DNA of 64,000 nt from Henckelia pumila. Taxonomy: Eukaryota; Streptophyta; Magnoliopsida; Lamiales; Gesneriaceae. Where the stretch lies: the NCBI RefSeq assembly GCF_033568475.1, contig NC_133121.1, positions 132,464,375-132,528,374 on the forward strand, written 5' to 3'. Position numbers and translations under genes: made by a program. A model generated the notes under the pieces. The model worked only from the letters and a program-made list of their open reading frames with translations. It had not been told where the DNA came from and did no database searches. Below, piece after piece: positions 1 through 19,433 of the stretch. How positions within the stretch are numbered: the stretch's first letter is position 1; the number at the start of each line of letters is the position of its first letter.

Positions 1-504
1 AAAATTATGAAAACCGAACCGATCGATCAAGTTTTTTAACAAACCAAACCGATCGAATTTTTATAACAAAACCGACTAAACCGAATCGATTAAAAATCGG
101 TTATTTCGGTCGACCGAAATAACCGATTTATTATTAATATTTTTAAAAAAAAGCCTTTTAAAAGTCATTTAAAAAAAACAAAACTATATATAAATAAAAT
201 TGGGAAAAGTGAAAAAGTTAAATGAGTCAAAAAGTCCTAGATAATCTTTTCTAGTTGGGTTGGGTTAATTAAAATTGGATATATAATGTTAAAGCCCAAC
301 AAAAATAAAAAATTTGGATATCAAAGTTAAGGCCCAATATGTATTTTTTAAATATATAAATAAATATCGGTTAAACCGATATTTTTTGAAAAAAACCGAA
401 ACCGAACCGATATTTAAAAAAAAAATAACCGACCAACCGAACCGAATTTTTGATTTTTTTCGGTTCGGTCGATTTTTTTGGTTTGATCAATTTTGCTCAC
501 CCCT
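1..504. repeat. CCGAACC/GGTTCGG-rich interspersed repeat, left end outside window
   Basis: The stretch is a degenerate mixture of CCGAACCGA and TTTCGGTT words in AT-rich DNA and ends at a CACCCCT sequence near 497-504. Many non-autonomous hAT-like plant elements end in CACCCCT(A) and carry such low-complexity interiors, so this is probably the right part of one. The left end and any target duplication lie outside the window. The open frame at 314-646 inside it is compositionally biased and has no recognisable domain. Confidence 0.5.
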
Positions 505-802
505 GCTGATAACACTACATTGTGTTGTTTTCGCAAAACGGCACCGTTTTGTAAGCTGGAAAAAAAAAAAGGAATTAACGACAGTGCTTTTCATTTTGAC
601 TTTGATATTTTGCCGAAATAAAAAACGAGAAGTCTGTACACCATAACAGAAGGAAAACCAAAGTTAAAAATAAAAATAAAAATTTGAGTGAACATGGTAT
701 TTGTTATTATGATTATGATTATTTTTTATTACAATACGAGTAGGTGATTTATTGTTATTGGAGTTTAAAACCCTCGTTCGTCGTGTATTTTTCTTGACTA
801 AC

Positions 803-968
803 ATTTTTGTGAGACGGTCTCATCCGTGAGACGGGTCAACCCTACCCATATTTATAATAATAAGTAATACTTTTAACATAAAATGTAATACTTTTTAATG
901 GATAATTTATATAAGAAACTCATTTCAAAAAAATAACCATTGAGACCGTCTCATATGAGTTTTTGTCA
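803..968 (+). repeat. MITE-like element, GAGACGGTCTCA family, copy A
   Basis: About 165 bp, beginning near TGAGACGGTCTCA and ending near TGAGACCGTCTCA, with an AT-rich interior that includes ATATTTATAATAATAAGTAATAC. The same sequence recurs at 19056-19226, 19434-19605 (inverted), 19680-19850 and 32739-32905. The ends are imperfect inverted repeats of about 20 bp and there is no coding capacity, which fits a short non-autonomous DNA transposon. I do not recognise a named family. Confidence 0.75.
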
Positions 969-1249
969 TCTTTCTTCTTGGCCATAACCTATTTTGGATT
1001 TTTAATTTATTCAACTATTCTGTCAATAAGAAGGAGAAGGAAAAAAAAATTAGAGCCCGTTTGCTTTTAGTAGCTTTTTTAAAAAAAAATATGTATTTTT
1101 TGAAGTTGATTTTTAAAAATATTTTTTTAAGTAAAAACTGAAATAATTTTGTATTTGGATAAATAGATTGAAAGCACTTTTTTAAAGTTGAGTTATAAAA
1201 AAAACATTGAAAAGTTATAAATATGAGCTTTTAAAAAAGAACTTATTTT

Positions 1250-1980
1250 TAGGGGTGGAATCGGGTCGAGACCCGTCCCGTAACCCCCTTACCCGATTTC
1301 CGTTCCGATAGGAATTGGGATATATTTTTTCTTCCGATCCCGCACCCGAAAAGTGTCGGGACCCGAATGTTCGGGATCCCGAACATTCGGGATCCCGTCG
1401 GGTCGGAAGAGGGTAATCCCGAATAATATTTTTTTCAAAAAAAAATTCTATGAAAATATTTTTTTGAAAAAAATTTATGAAAAAAATCAAACAATTTCTT
1501 AATACATTATAAATAAATTAAAATTTCTTTATATATAACCATTAAAAAATTAAAACATTTTTTTAGTACATTACAAATAAACTAAAACAACTACTTTATT
1601 AATAAAAAAATATATAATTATTCATAATAAATAAAAAAACAAAATAAAAATTTATAACTCAATGTTAATATTAAAAAAGATAAATATAAAAAAATTATAT
1701 GGTATATAATTATAAAATATTATTATTAAAACATAAAATTTTTAAAAAAAATTATTTTTTTAATTAAAAAATATTATTAAAAATATTATTTTTATATTCG
1801 GGTCGGATCGGGAATCCCGTCGAGAAGGGTTGCCTATCCCGATCCTGATGCCGACATTGATCGGGTCGGGAAAAATCCCAACCATTCGGGTCGGGAAAAG
1901 TTCGGGATGGGAAAAATTCGGAACGGGAACGGGTTGGGAATCGGGACGGGTCGGGATTTCTGTAAAATTTGCCACCCCTA
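1250..1980. mobile_element. Non-autonomous hAT-type DNA transposon, 731 bp
   Basis: The element starts TAGGGGTGG and ends CCACCCCTA, a perfect 9-bp terminal inverted repeat. It is flanked by identical 8-bp copies of CTTATTTT (1242-1249 and 1981-1988), the target-duplication length of the hAT superfamily. The outer parts are rich in CGGGTCGGGA words, the middle (1490-1790) is almost pure A/T. There is no transposase frame, so it would have moved only with an enzyme supplied elsewhere. The perfect target duplication suggests a fairly recent insertion. Confidence 0.85.
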
Positions 1981-1991
1981 CTTATTTTGAC

Positions 1992-2550
1992 GGGTGTTTG
2001 GTTAAGCTTATTAAAAAGAGCTTATAAGCTCTTAGAGCTTAAAAACTGTTTTACGAGCTTATAAGCTGATAGAACTTATTTAAAAATAAACTGTTAAACA
2101 GTTAAAGTGTTTGAGTAAACTTATTTTAAATAACTTAAAAATATTGATATATTTCGTATTATAAAATATTTTTATTGTCAAAATTACCAAAAAGAATATA
2201 ATTCTATGAAAATAATGTTTTAAGTTATACATATACGAAAATAGTTTTAGAATAAACTTATATTTAAAAAAAATGTTTTAATATTTTACTTTAGAAAAAT
2301 TTATGTGATTTGAATTTTTTTTAAATAATATTTAATGGGTGGAGGATATGATGGAGATTTTTTAAAATATTCAAGGATATTTTAGAGAGATAGAATATTA
2401 AAATAAGATCTTTTTCAAAAAAGTATATCCCCTTACTTTTTTAAAAACAGCTTATTTTGACCGCTTATAAACTGTTTTTAAAAATTTTTACCAAACAATT
2501 TTTTGGAGCTTATAAGCTTGCTTTGGAGAGCTTATAATCTCAACCAAAGT
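1992..2550. repeat. AT-rich MITE-like repeat with GAGCTTATAAGCTC words
   Basis: The left end (GTGTTTGGTTAAGCTTATTAAAAAGAGC region) is an imperfect inverted copy of the right end (GAGCTTATAATCTCAACCAAAG region), and the palindromic word AGCTTATAAGCT recurs inside. It abuts the right target duplication of the hAT element at 1250-1980. Exact boundaries are uncertain and no family name is offered. Confidence 0.4.
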
Positions 2551-3524
2551 GCTTTTAAAAACACTTAAAATTTATCCAAATACATTTGAGATAATAAAAG
2601 AACTTTTTTAAAAAAACACACACACACACACAATTTTTTTCTCTTTTGTCTATTGAAACCAAATGCACTCTTTAATTGATTAGTGGGAAATATTAAAGAA
2701 CTTTAGAAGATAGCTTGCAACTAATAAAGCATGAAATCCAAGTGACACTATATAATATAATACCAATTTGATTCAATTATATGGGTCCATTAAGATTTAC
2801 AAAACGGGCCGAAAAAGCAGCGTGCTTTATTAAAGTCGGCTTTTTATACACACAAAATATCTCAGTGATTGTCTTTGAGAAAAGAAAATTAAAAACTCTT
2901 CAAAGTTCTAATTCTAAAAATACAATGCGATATTACAAAGTAATACTTTATGTGTTAATATTATTACCACAGGTCCCTGTTTCGAATCTTTGATGTTTTC
3001 ATATCGCTCAAATATCGTCAAACAAGAAATTGGATTTTCTATATTACAACTGAATTATTTTTTATACTACACCTGAATTATTTCTCTTGTACGATATAGT
3101 CACATTTTAGACACTAGATACCTAACATATGACGTGTATTTCCATTAAACTATAGGACCACGTCAACTTAGCCCGACAATTTAGACAATGGACACAACTT
3201 ACAAGCTAATATTGAAAGCGTTAATAAGATTGTGTCCAATACAAGAATGCAAAAGTACACAACAGCAATGTATTCCACAGAGAGAAATCCTGGCATGTTA
3301 CTTTTCTGCTTTTTTTTTTTTTTTTTTTGCCACCCAATTCTCTCATTCACATTTAACTAATTGCTCGAGTTAATTTTGTCCAATAACAAACAATGAACAA
3401 ACCATGATCTTTTGTACCCCTGATGAAAAGTTCCAACATTAAGCTAACTCATCTAGACCTACATCAATTTGAGTCAGTTGAGAAAATGCTAATCAGACAT
3501 GTTAAGAAAAATTGATCTGTGAGA
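2551..3524. other. Intergenic, downstream of REF6
   Basis: This stretch holds a short (CA)n run at about 2617-2632 and otherwise unremarkable AT-rich DNA. The 3' untranslated region of the REF6-like gene must lie in its right part. A poly-T run sits at about 3309-3328. I see no gene in it. Confidence 0.6.
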
Positions 3525-10820
<7,296 letters not shown>

Positions 10821-11086
10821 TAGTGAGTAAACCAACTACTACTAAACCTCCCAAATCATATCCACGAACCAATAAGTATACACAAACAACTGTGCAGAAA
10901 AAAATTGAATATGCATGTAACCAAATGTGAGATCTGGGGGGTTTACAGGGGAAGCATTGTGAAGTATAGAATGCCGAAATTAGTCAAAAGTATGGATTTT
11001 GAGATTCCCTTTCGCCTTATTCTATAATATTTTGTGGTATTTTGTGGGTTTTAATGGGGAAATATATAAATTTTTTGGGTAGTTGT

Positions 11087-11128
11087 CTCTCCTCTGTTTC
11101 TTGGTAAGAAACGAACAGAGGAGAGGAG
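11087..11128. promoter_or_regulatory. Hairpin holding two inverted REF6-type CTCTGYTY motifs
   Basis: CTCTGTTT lies on the + strand at 11092-11099 and its near mirror GAACAGAG (CTCTGTTC on the - strand) at 11113-11120. The flanks extend the symmetry: CTCTCCTCTGTTTCTT on the left pairs with AAGAAACGAACAGAGGAGAG on the right around GGT. The site lies about 270 bp upstream of the REF6 start codon, in its leader or core promoter. CTCTGYTY is the published recognition sequence of the REF6 zinc fingers, so autoregulation is possible. CT-rich leaders are common, so chance is not excluded. Confidence 0.5.
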
Positions 11129-11129
11129 A

Positions 11130-12017
11130 AAAGGTTAATTGAGAGTGAGTTAATGCTAGTGTGAGACTGTGCACTGCTGGTTTAGTTCAAGGTTGGGCAA
11201 ATGACTGTGACCTTGGATTAAATTACTTTTTTGCCATTATATATATATATATATATTATTCATTTAGTTTTTGTGTTTATACCCTTGGTTACAAAAATAG
11301 ATAAATTAATTTACTAAATTCTAAAAAATCACTTTTTTATCTTCTTAAAATCTGGACTTCTATAACAATTGAGTATGATACTTGAGATTTCGTTTCAAAT
11401 TTAAACCACGAAATCAGACCAATTATAAGTTATCGACATTGTCTCTCTCTTTTATCCAAAACTAAAAAGCCATATTTTTTTGACATATTTTTTTACCTTA
11501 TTCTCAAATTCAATTCCATTGTTATATATTTTCTTTATTTGGATTTGGAAATGAACTTTGTTTGATTTATTTAGTAAATGAAATAGATTTTCTATTACAC
11601 ATGCTGTATATCAACTCTTTTAGGCAGAAATAATGTGTCGGGTGGTTAAAAACGTGATTTGATTTCCAAAAAAAAAGGTTGACATGGAAATAAACAAAAG
11701 TGTATAAAATTAAATTAAAAGTATCAAATATATGAACCATACTACTGTAAGATAATTTTTTTAAAAAAAAAAACTTAAATTTTTTTTTAAAAAAAAGGAA
11801 AATATTTTCTATTTATGAAAAATGAAATATTTGGAAAGAAAAAGAAGTAATTATAAATTAGTTTATTGGATTATTATTTTTAGTATGTTTATTATTATTT
11901 TTTTCCTTTGTTCAAAAATCATAAACCCTGCGTGCAGTTCCTAGCCAAACCTCCACCAGCTGCAGTGCGCTGATCCAGGGTTCTTCCAGTGCCCGAAGAA
12001 AACGACGACGTTCCGGA
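11130..12017. other. Intergenic between divergent REF6 and SURF1
   Basis: AT-rich DNA with a short (AT)n run at about 11240-11258 and several poly-A/T tracts (for example 11759-11798). It must contain the promoters of both divergent genes. I see no convincing TATA box assignment and no further gene. Confidence 0.5.
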
Positions 12018-12059
12018 TGTCATCCTCACCATCTCCGCCATGGCAGCACCTTTCATAGC
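12018..12059 (+). promoter_or_regulatory. Short upstream ORF overlapping the SURF1 start
   Basis: An ATG at 12018 opens a 13-codon frame that stops with TAG at 12057-12059, in a different frame from SURF1 and overlapping its start codon at 12040. The context of the upstream ATG (C at -3) is weak, while the SURF1 ATG sits in a strong GCCATGGC context, so leaky scanning would reach it. Whether the upstream ATG is in the mature leader depends on the unmapped transcription start. Confidence 0.45.
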
Positions 12060-15000
12060 AAGGAATCTCCGCCGGCGAGTGGGTCCCGCAGTCAATCTCA
12101 AGTGGGCACCACAATTATCCCTGTTTTCCACTTCCGCGCCAGCCATCTCTGTACCTGATGTAGAACAAGGTTGAATCATGTTATTCCACCAAAGATTCGA
12201 TATTTTTCCATTTTTTGCGTCTGGGGCTGATGGGTTTTTCCAGGAGTGGTTGATATCGTGAGAAAATTGGTTCTTTTTTTATAATGGGATGGTAAATGAT
12301 CTCCTATTCTGCAATGGTGTTTATTGATTTATGGTTTTGCAGAGAAAAAGGGGAGGTCAACATGGTCAAAGCTACTTCTTTTTGTACCAGGTGCCATTAC
12401 TTTTGGCCTTGGCACTTGGCAGATCTTCAGGAGACAAGAAAAGGTTAGCTTTTGTATTATATTTATTTCTGGATTGTGTTATCTTACCTGCGGATGTTTG
12501 TTCCATAGTAGTGTTGGTTTGTTTTCAGTTAAATGAGTATCTTTTCTACTGTTTTAAAATATTTGGTCAATTTGTAAGATATTTGGGAGTAGTAGCTGAT
12601 TGTGATTATGCTTTTAGTTGATGCACAAAATTGTGAGAATAATGAACTACTTTTGCTGCTCATTGCTTAAGATCACTTTTTCACGTAGTTATTTGATCAT
12701 AAGCCGTGCAATCTAACCATACAGTGTGATGATTTTGATTAATGCAACAAATTTCTTTGCATTTGGATTGGTGAGAAAAAATGAAAAAAATCACTATGTA
12801 ACTTCCAATGGATCTGGGCCATGGTTGAAATTCATCCCTCCCACTCCCTCTTGGTTTGCATGTACAGATAAAAATGCTAGAGTTTCGGCAAAGTAGACTT
12901 GGAATTGTACCACTTAAAGGCAACCAAATTTTGTCTTCCATTGGCAACCCTGATTCTTTGGAGTTCAGGAGAATACAGTGTAGAGGAGTTTTTGATGACA
13001 AGAAGTCAATATATGTTGGCCCACGTTCAAGGAGCATTTCTGGAGTCACTGAAAATGGATACTACATTATAACTCCCCTTATTCCAGTGCTTGGTGATCC
13101 TGAAAGGTAAAATTTTGGAGAGAATATTCAGATAAGCAAGCCAATAAATATTATTTGATGTCATCCACCTTCCGGTTTTGCTATTTAATTGTGTTGAAGT
13201 AATATAAGTTTTGAAAAATGATTTGCATTGTGATGCAGTATTTGTTCTGCTTCTGCAAACCATTTTCTGTTTGCTGGACAAATTTTTTAGCGAGCATGGA
13301 AAACATCTAGGTAGTGTTTGGATGTATTTGCATAAGGCTTTCTCATTTTCCTACTGACATGGTAATTCTATTTAATTCAACCAGTCATCATTACTAAAAA
13401 ATCCTTTATTGTATATTATGTTTTTACTTTTAACTCAATATTTCATATATTAGACTCTAAAATACCCCGTAAACCAATAAATTAGCTTAATATACGAAAT
13501 GTGACATCACCAAAACAATAAGTTTTTTCATGATTTGACATCTGCAATTTAAAAAAATATCATTTAGAAGTTAAAATCAAGCATAGATTCCAAAACGCAT
13601 TTTCTCGTAATGTTTTCTGAAAACATTAAAAAACAGTTCCATACATTTGCCATCTGGGTGATCAGGGGCACTATTGTTTTACTTCACAAGTGATTTGTGG
13701 CTGTTGCTAAAGATTTCCTTATTGTTCTTATGAATATGATAGCGGCAATCCTTGATTTCTACTATATTCATAATAAATTTTTCTTGGTTGCTTGATGTAT
13801 CCAATATGCATTGTCAATTATGTTCATGGTTTCTGAGAATACAGATAAGTTTATTCAAACTATCCTTGAATTTCTTGCAGTCTGCAATCACCTGTGTTAG
13901 TCAATAGAGGGTGGGTGCCGCGTAGTTGGAGAGACAAGGCATTAGATGTCTCAGAGGATGATAGACTGTCAAGTAGTTCATCCATCCCAACTCAAGAGAT
14001 CACAAAAAATTCTTGGTGGCAGTTTTGGTCTAACAAACCAAAAAAACTCAAGGTTGTAACTTTTGTTTCCTTGTGTTTTGGCAAGCGTTAATGGACTTAA
14101 CTATGAAATAAAATTACAACGTGTTAAAGCTGACAGGAGCATGATGCATCTGTCGTCTCAGTAGAAGTCCTTGGTGTTATACGTGGTAGTGAGAAGCCAA
14201 GCATATTTGTGCCACCAAATGATCCTGGTACCTCTCAGTGGTTTTTTGTTGATGTTCCAGCAATTGCTCAAGCTTGTGGGCTTTCTGAGAAAACACTTTA
14301 TATGGAAGCTATCAATGACAATATCAAAGCAAGTAGCCCATACCCTGTTCCGAAGGATGCCAATGCACTTATTCGTAGTTCGGTTATGCCACAAGATCAT
14401 CTTAATTATACATTAACATGGTATGTATCATTCTGTTGCCCTTTTGTAGTCATCCACTCAAATTTGCATCCTTTTGTACTTACTTGATACCCCTTCTATC
14501 AAATGAGCTTGATTTTCTTGGTATTTTCCTCAATCACTTACTAGATTTTCCAATATATGAAAACCTTTAATCTTCCCATGATTTCTTGGTGCCAATTTGC
14601 AATATTCATATTTTAGTAGTATTATGCTCAATGTTGGAGAACTTTTTTTCTGAATGCATTTCATATTTATTGAAATTACTTATTTTTGAAGTTAATAGGC
14701 TTCCTGCTTCTATCATAATTTAGAGCCATGACAATCTTCAGCTTCATCATATAGGGATGTAGCTTCCATTCCTCTACCCAACCCTTGAGCTATCGAATCA
14801 GTTAAGAATTTGAGTCAGAATAGGAGGCTAGGGTTAATGGGATATCTGGATAAACTTCTAAAAGGCGTCTGTCATCACCACAGTTGTTAAAGGCTCGGTC
14901 CTCGTGCCTTGGCACGACTCTTTATGAAGCACACTCCTTGCCCACGAAGCATGTGTCTTAAAGCCTCAAGCTTGCTTTAACCGAGCCTTGTGTCCAAAAA

Positions 15001-15470
15001 TCAATTTAAGGTCGAATATTGTCTTATTGCGCCTTATTTCAATAAGGCTCACACCTTGTTATTTACCTTGAGTGAGGTTATTGGCCAGAGTTATCCAGTT
15101 TTATCCTACACGGATATTATTTAAGTCATCCAAAGATTGCCTCGAAAAGACTTCCTTGCTACTATTTTGCGGTAACAGGATTACACGTTCGGGTGGGTGG
15201 TGTTTTTTTCCTTCTATGTAAGCTGTTACATGAATGAGTCTGATTTTTAGGAAATGTGCTGAGACTTCTTTAAAGTTTGAATTTTTGCGATGGGCTTAAC
15301 GTTGATTTCTTTTTCAGTTATAATCTCCATTTTAGTCTCTTCACTTGTGATAATCTACAACAATGGTTTTTTCTGATATAAAAAATGTTATCCGGTGCAG
15401 GTACTCACTTTCAGCTGCAGTAACATTCATGGCTATCAAGACACTCAAACCGAGAAAGAATAGGAGATAG
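12040..15470 (+). CDS. SURF1: SURF1 cytochrome c oxidase assembly factor, mitochondrial
   Basis: Six coding exons: 12040-12169, 12343-12443, 12868-13106, 13881-14052, 14137-14420 and 15401-15470; 331 residues. SURF1 is an inner-membrane protein that helps insert haem a into subunit 1 of cytochrome c oxidase. The N-terminus (MAAPFIARNLRRRVGPAV) is basic and lacks acidic residues, like a mitochondrial presequence. The first membrane segment follows WSKLLLFVPGAITFGLGTWQ, the family core includes YVGPRSRSISGVTENGYY and VLVNRGWVPRSW, and the second membrane segment is near the C-terminus (TLTWYSLSAAVTFMAIKTL). The ATG at 12040 has an optimal context; the frame open upstream begins with GTG only. 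It is divergent from REF6. Intron 3 (13107-13880) holds a worn repeat starting TGTTTGGATGTATTTG. Confidence 0.95.
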
Positions 15471-16518
15471 CGCAGTTCATTTTCAACAGCTTTAACACAT
15501 GACGAGTTGATTCCTCCCTCCCATGCAAAGAATTGGCAATTGGGGTGAGATGAGGCATTTCGGCATTCCGGCTTACAGTGTTGCACATGCCACCAGGGAA
15601 GTAAACTTGATTCTTTTCGTGACTCTTTTTTTACATGCTTCTATGTTTCCTTCACCAGACCTAAAAATTGATGCTCCATGATTCTTGAGCTACGTTTTTG
15701 TTACAATATGCGGTTGCAAGTTTCTGTATTCAATAAAAAGATCATGTCTCATATTTTCGAAATGAAATATCGTCCAAATGTGCAATGTACACGGGTGAAT
15801 TCCCCCATTAGTCCTGCATTAAGATGCATGGATGAACTCTCCCTGTTGACTGAAACCCCTTATAAAATGCATAATACTCCTTAAAATACGCTAATATATT
15901 CTATAATGTTTAAGATTTAATCAAGTATATTTTTAATATTTGTATCGAAGACACTCAAGCACAGGTGTATCATTTATAAGATGTTTCATACATGATTTTT
16001 AAAAACAACATAAATTTTAATATAATTAAATTTACAAAAGAGGTTTGTAAATATTTTGTAGTTTTTTTATGGTGTATATACAATTTGACTTGTAAATTAT
16101 GTGGAAGTAGAAGTCTGTTATAAAATGTTATATTTTGAATGTGAGAGATATTTTTTTTATCATATATAGATTTAGAATACCACCCCAAAAAAAAACCCTT
16201 CTCACAAATTTTAGCACATGTCCAGAGTAAGATTTTCTAAATTGGATCTATTTGACTTTGTTCAATTCTTAAAATTAACTACTACTTTAATAATCAAAAT
16301 CTGTCGTTAACCATTAATACAAAATCTGGCGCCAGAATAAGCTAAAAAAAATCTTAGTAAAACAAAATATAAATATAAATAATATATTTTCATTTTAATT
16401 CCACAAATATAAATAAGTAGCAAGCATGCATGTCAAGTCAAAATAAAGAAAAAAAAAATGGACCCGGACTGGTAAATGTTGAAAAAAAGATGGGCAAAAA
16501 AGATGGTTAGCCCACTGA
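15471..16518. other. Intergenic between convergent SURF1 and small GC-rich gene
   Basis: The left part should hold the SURF1 3' untranslated region. The rest is AT-rich with no repeat or gene that I can name. The minus-strand frame at 15341-15586 is a shadow of the last SURF1 exon. Confidence 0.5.
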
Positions 16519-17216
16519 TCATTGTCCTAAACAAACGCTGCACATATTGCACCACCGATCCACCGCCGAGAATCTGCACATCCCCGACGGCGCCGCCGGC
16601 GAGGACTCCTCCACGACCTCCGCCGGAGGTAGGACCCTCCCCTCAGCGAACAAAGCCCGCCCATTCCGCGGCTGTCCCAGAACAATCCCTTCTTCCAGCT
16701 CCACCGCCACACTGCCGTCTCCGAACCTCCTCTCCACTTCCAGATACTCCCCCAAAGACGCCCTCCTGGCGGCGTCGCCCTCTTCCCCACACAACATCCA
16801 CCACCTCCGCCTCTGCCGGGCCGCAACCCCACCTCCCCTGACTTTCTCCGGTCTCCTGCTCCTCCGGCCCACTGCCGCCGCGGAGATACTGGAATTCTCC
16901 CGCTGGGACGCGGCCCTGAAGGTGATGGCCTGGAGGGTGACGCCCATGAGAGTGCCCAGTGTGGTACTTCCATCGTGGAAGAATGATCCAGTCGACTGTA
17001 AAAGAAAAAGAAATTCAAGAAATGATTTGCTGGAAAGATTAAAAGGGTGAGCCATTTTTGTACCTCGGTGTCGAGATCGGAAGAAGATAGCGAAGAATCC
17101 GACGGGGAAGACGGCGGCGGCAGCATATCGTTTGCCGGATCTAACATCAAATGGTTGTTTGTCGGTAGAAATGGAGAAGGAAGCAGAGCAGCTACTATGG
17201 TATATTTTTTTGACAT
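16519..17216 (-). CDS. Small GC-rich protein of the plant At3g17950-like family, function unknown
   Basis: Two exons, 17216-17064 and 16995-16519, joined in phase 0 give 209 residues. The junction makes SSSDLDTESTGSFFHDGS, a signature I recall from the Arabidopsis At3g17950 family, annotated only as a transmembrane protein of unknown function. It is followed by TLGTLMGVTLQAITFR, a basic Arg-rich stretch, and the tail RWCNMCSVCLGQ. No catalytic motif is visible. An internal ATG at 17147 (MLDPANDM) is an alternative start giving 186 residues. Exon 2 is far richer in G+C than its surroundings, which creates long false frames on both strands. Its position beside SURF1 and mutarotase matches At3g17910-At3g17950, which supports the assignment. 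Confidence 0.75.
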
Positions 17217-19055
17217 GTAATGTAATGGCTACCAACTGAAATCCAATCTTGGAATAAATTAAATTTCATTTTTTAAAAAAAATAAACAAGATATAAAATA
17301 TATATTTACTACTTATCGTCTCATTTCATGAGTCAAGTAGTGACTGTCTTTTTATTATATGTTACTTATTTATCATTTGTATGTAACACGAAACCTCTAA
17401 TTTTATCATTTATCGTCTCATTTTACACATTTTACAAATTGAGCGATGATTGTGTGAAAATATGTATCATTTTTTGAAAAGTAACTATTTTTTCCTCGAA
17501 ATAGATTATTTGCTCTCTATTTGTTTTGTGCACATCTTTTAGATTGAAATTTATAATTAATTTATATAATAGAATGATATAAATAGGAGAAGGCTCCACA
17601 CACCTAAAGAGGAGATGAAACTTTCCACCTAAGTAAGGTGAGCAATAATTCTAGTAAAATGTTACATGGAAAACAAATGGACCACTGGATGTACACAAGT
17701 GAGACTTGATATTCCCAACAAGTTTTAGAGTTGGTTGGAAAATTAACAGTGATTCGATGTAAGAAGTAAATGTTTTCAAGGGGGAAAAAGGTAAAAGTAA
17801 TTTAATGCGATCTCACGAATTTAACTTGTGAGACGGTTTCATATCAGTTTTTGTGAAAATTATATCATTAGATGTTTTATAAAATGATAATACGACTCTA
17901 TATTTGTGAAACATATCGATTTGATTTATATTTATAATAAAAATAATAATACTTTTAATTATTTAGATCAAATCGAAGATTCATCCCACCAAATTTTAGC
18001 GTAATAACTATCATTGAGTTTTAGTGTATGATTATATACTCATAAAAATCAATAAGCAAGAAGTCGGTTGGACCTTCTTCATTGCGACATACTTGATTCC
18101 TTTTTCTACGTTTAGAGGATTTTATCCATAATATATTTTATATACAAATTATTGTGATATGAATTTTTTAATTGGATCACGCGTGATATTATATTATTTT
18201 TTAAAATATATAATTATTTATTATTAATATTGATGGATTTGGCCCATGGATCTAACAAGAGATCAACTCCTTTTATATGAAGATAAAAATTTAAAATAAG
18301 CATACAGTCCCAACAACACACGATAGTTGATAAAAGAAAAGCAATTAAAATAAAATTGTTTGTGAGATTTGGCCTAGGGATTTGAAATTTAATTTAAATG
18401 GCCTCATGAAACAAAGATTTAAAATGCAAGTTCTAACGAAATAATTTTAAAAGTAAACCTAAAAAAAAGTTAAATACAAATAAATTCATTTATTCTTTAA
18501 TTTAAAATATAGTGCATCTGACAATCAAGAACATCACATTTTAAATTAATGCTTTTCAAATTATGCCTTTCTATGATTTTTTTTTTACTTGGAATTGTGA
18601 ATTTTATACAATATCTTTTAAATTTTAATTATTGTTTATTTATTTTTATTTTAATTTTTTTTACAAAATACTATGTTGATCACTCACGGAATCCACACTA
18701 GCCAAAAATCCACATAAATCTCGTTTCCCCCTAAAATTATAGATAAACCACATGTATATATCCTAGTGTCTTGTTAGACCAAGATCATTAATATATTGCA
18801 AATCTTTACCATTATTCAAACTTTGTTTTTGTAACTGGTTCAATGTTACGTCAAATTTATAGATTTTATTTTATGATAAATTTCATTCAATATTATCTAT
18901 AATTTTATATTATACATTGTTTGATTCCTGGATGAGATGATAAATAATGCATAATATAAGATAAATCAATATAGTTGGATAAGATAAATATGCATGAGTC
19001 ATGACACTAATTTTTTTGTTGAATTTGAGTTAAATATTGAACAAAACAAAAATGA
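17217..19055. other. Intergenic with a partial GAGACGG-family repeat
   Basis: AT-rich DNA without a gene. A truncated copy of the GAGACGGTCTCA family lies at about 17817-17965 (TGTGAGACGGTTTCATATCAG followed by rearranged interior). Nothing else is recognisable. Confidence 0.5.
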
Positions 19056-19226
19056 GTAACACTCTTGTGAGACGGTCTCATCCGTGATACGGGTCAATTC
19101 TATCCATATTTATTATAATAAGTAATATTTTTGACATAAATTATAATATTTTTTAATGAATAACCCATATAAAAGATTCGTCTCATAAATATGACCCTTG
19201 AGACCGTCTCATAGAAGTTTTTGTCA
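19056..19226 (+). repeat. MITE-like element, GAGACGGTCTCA family, copy B
   Basis: About 170 bp, from AACACTCTTGTGAGACGG to TCATAGAAGTTTTTGTC. It is the mirror partner of copy C, about 208 bp to the right, and the two could pair as a long hairpin. Confidence 0.8.
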
Positions 19227-19433
19227 ACAAAAATAATTGATTAGTCGATATCTTATCCACCGTGTCATGAACTCATGGTGTAACTTTTATATAAACAAAT
19301 AAGTACCCAATATATCTCATGGTGTGGAGAATATATTTATATTAGAACGACATGATCTATATTATTGTAAAAAATGATATGTATCATATGAAAAAATAAT
19401 AGTTTTTCAATAATTTAATCGAATAAGAAATAG

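Noticed and set aside
10821-10835. Upstream start for REF6 (five extra codons)
   Set aside because: The first codon is TTG, not ATG; the ATG at 10820 gives the usual N-terminus.
11989-12039. Longer N-terminus for SURF1
   Set aside because: It would start at GTG. The ATG at 12040 has an optimal context and begins a mitochondrial-type presequence.
16476-17050. Long + strand frames opposite the small GC-rich gene
   Set aside because: Proline- and serine-rich shadow frames caused by high GC; the minus strand has a family signature across a correct splice junction.
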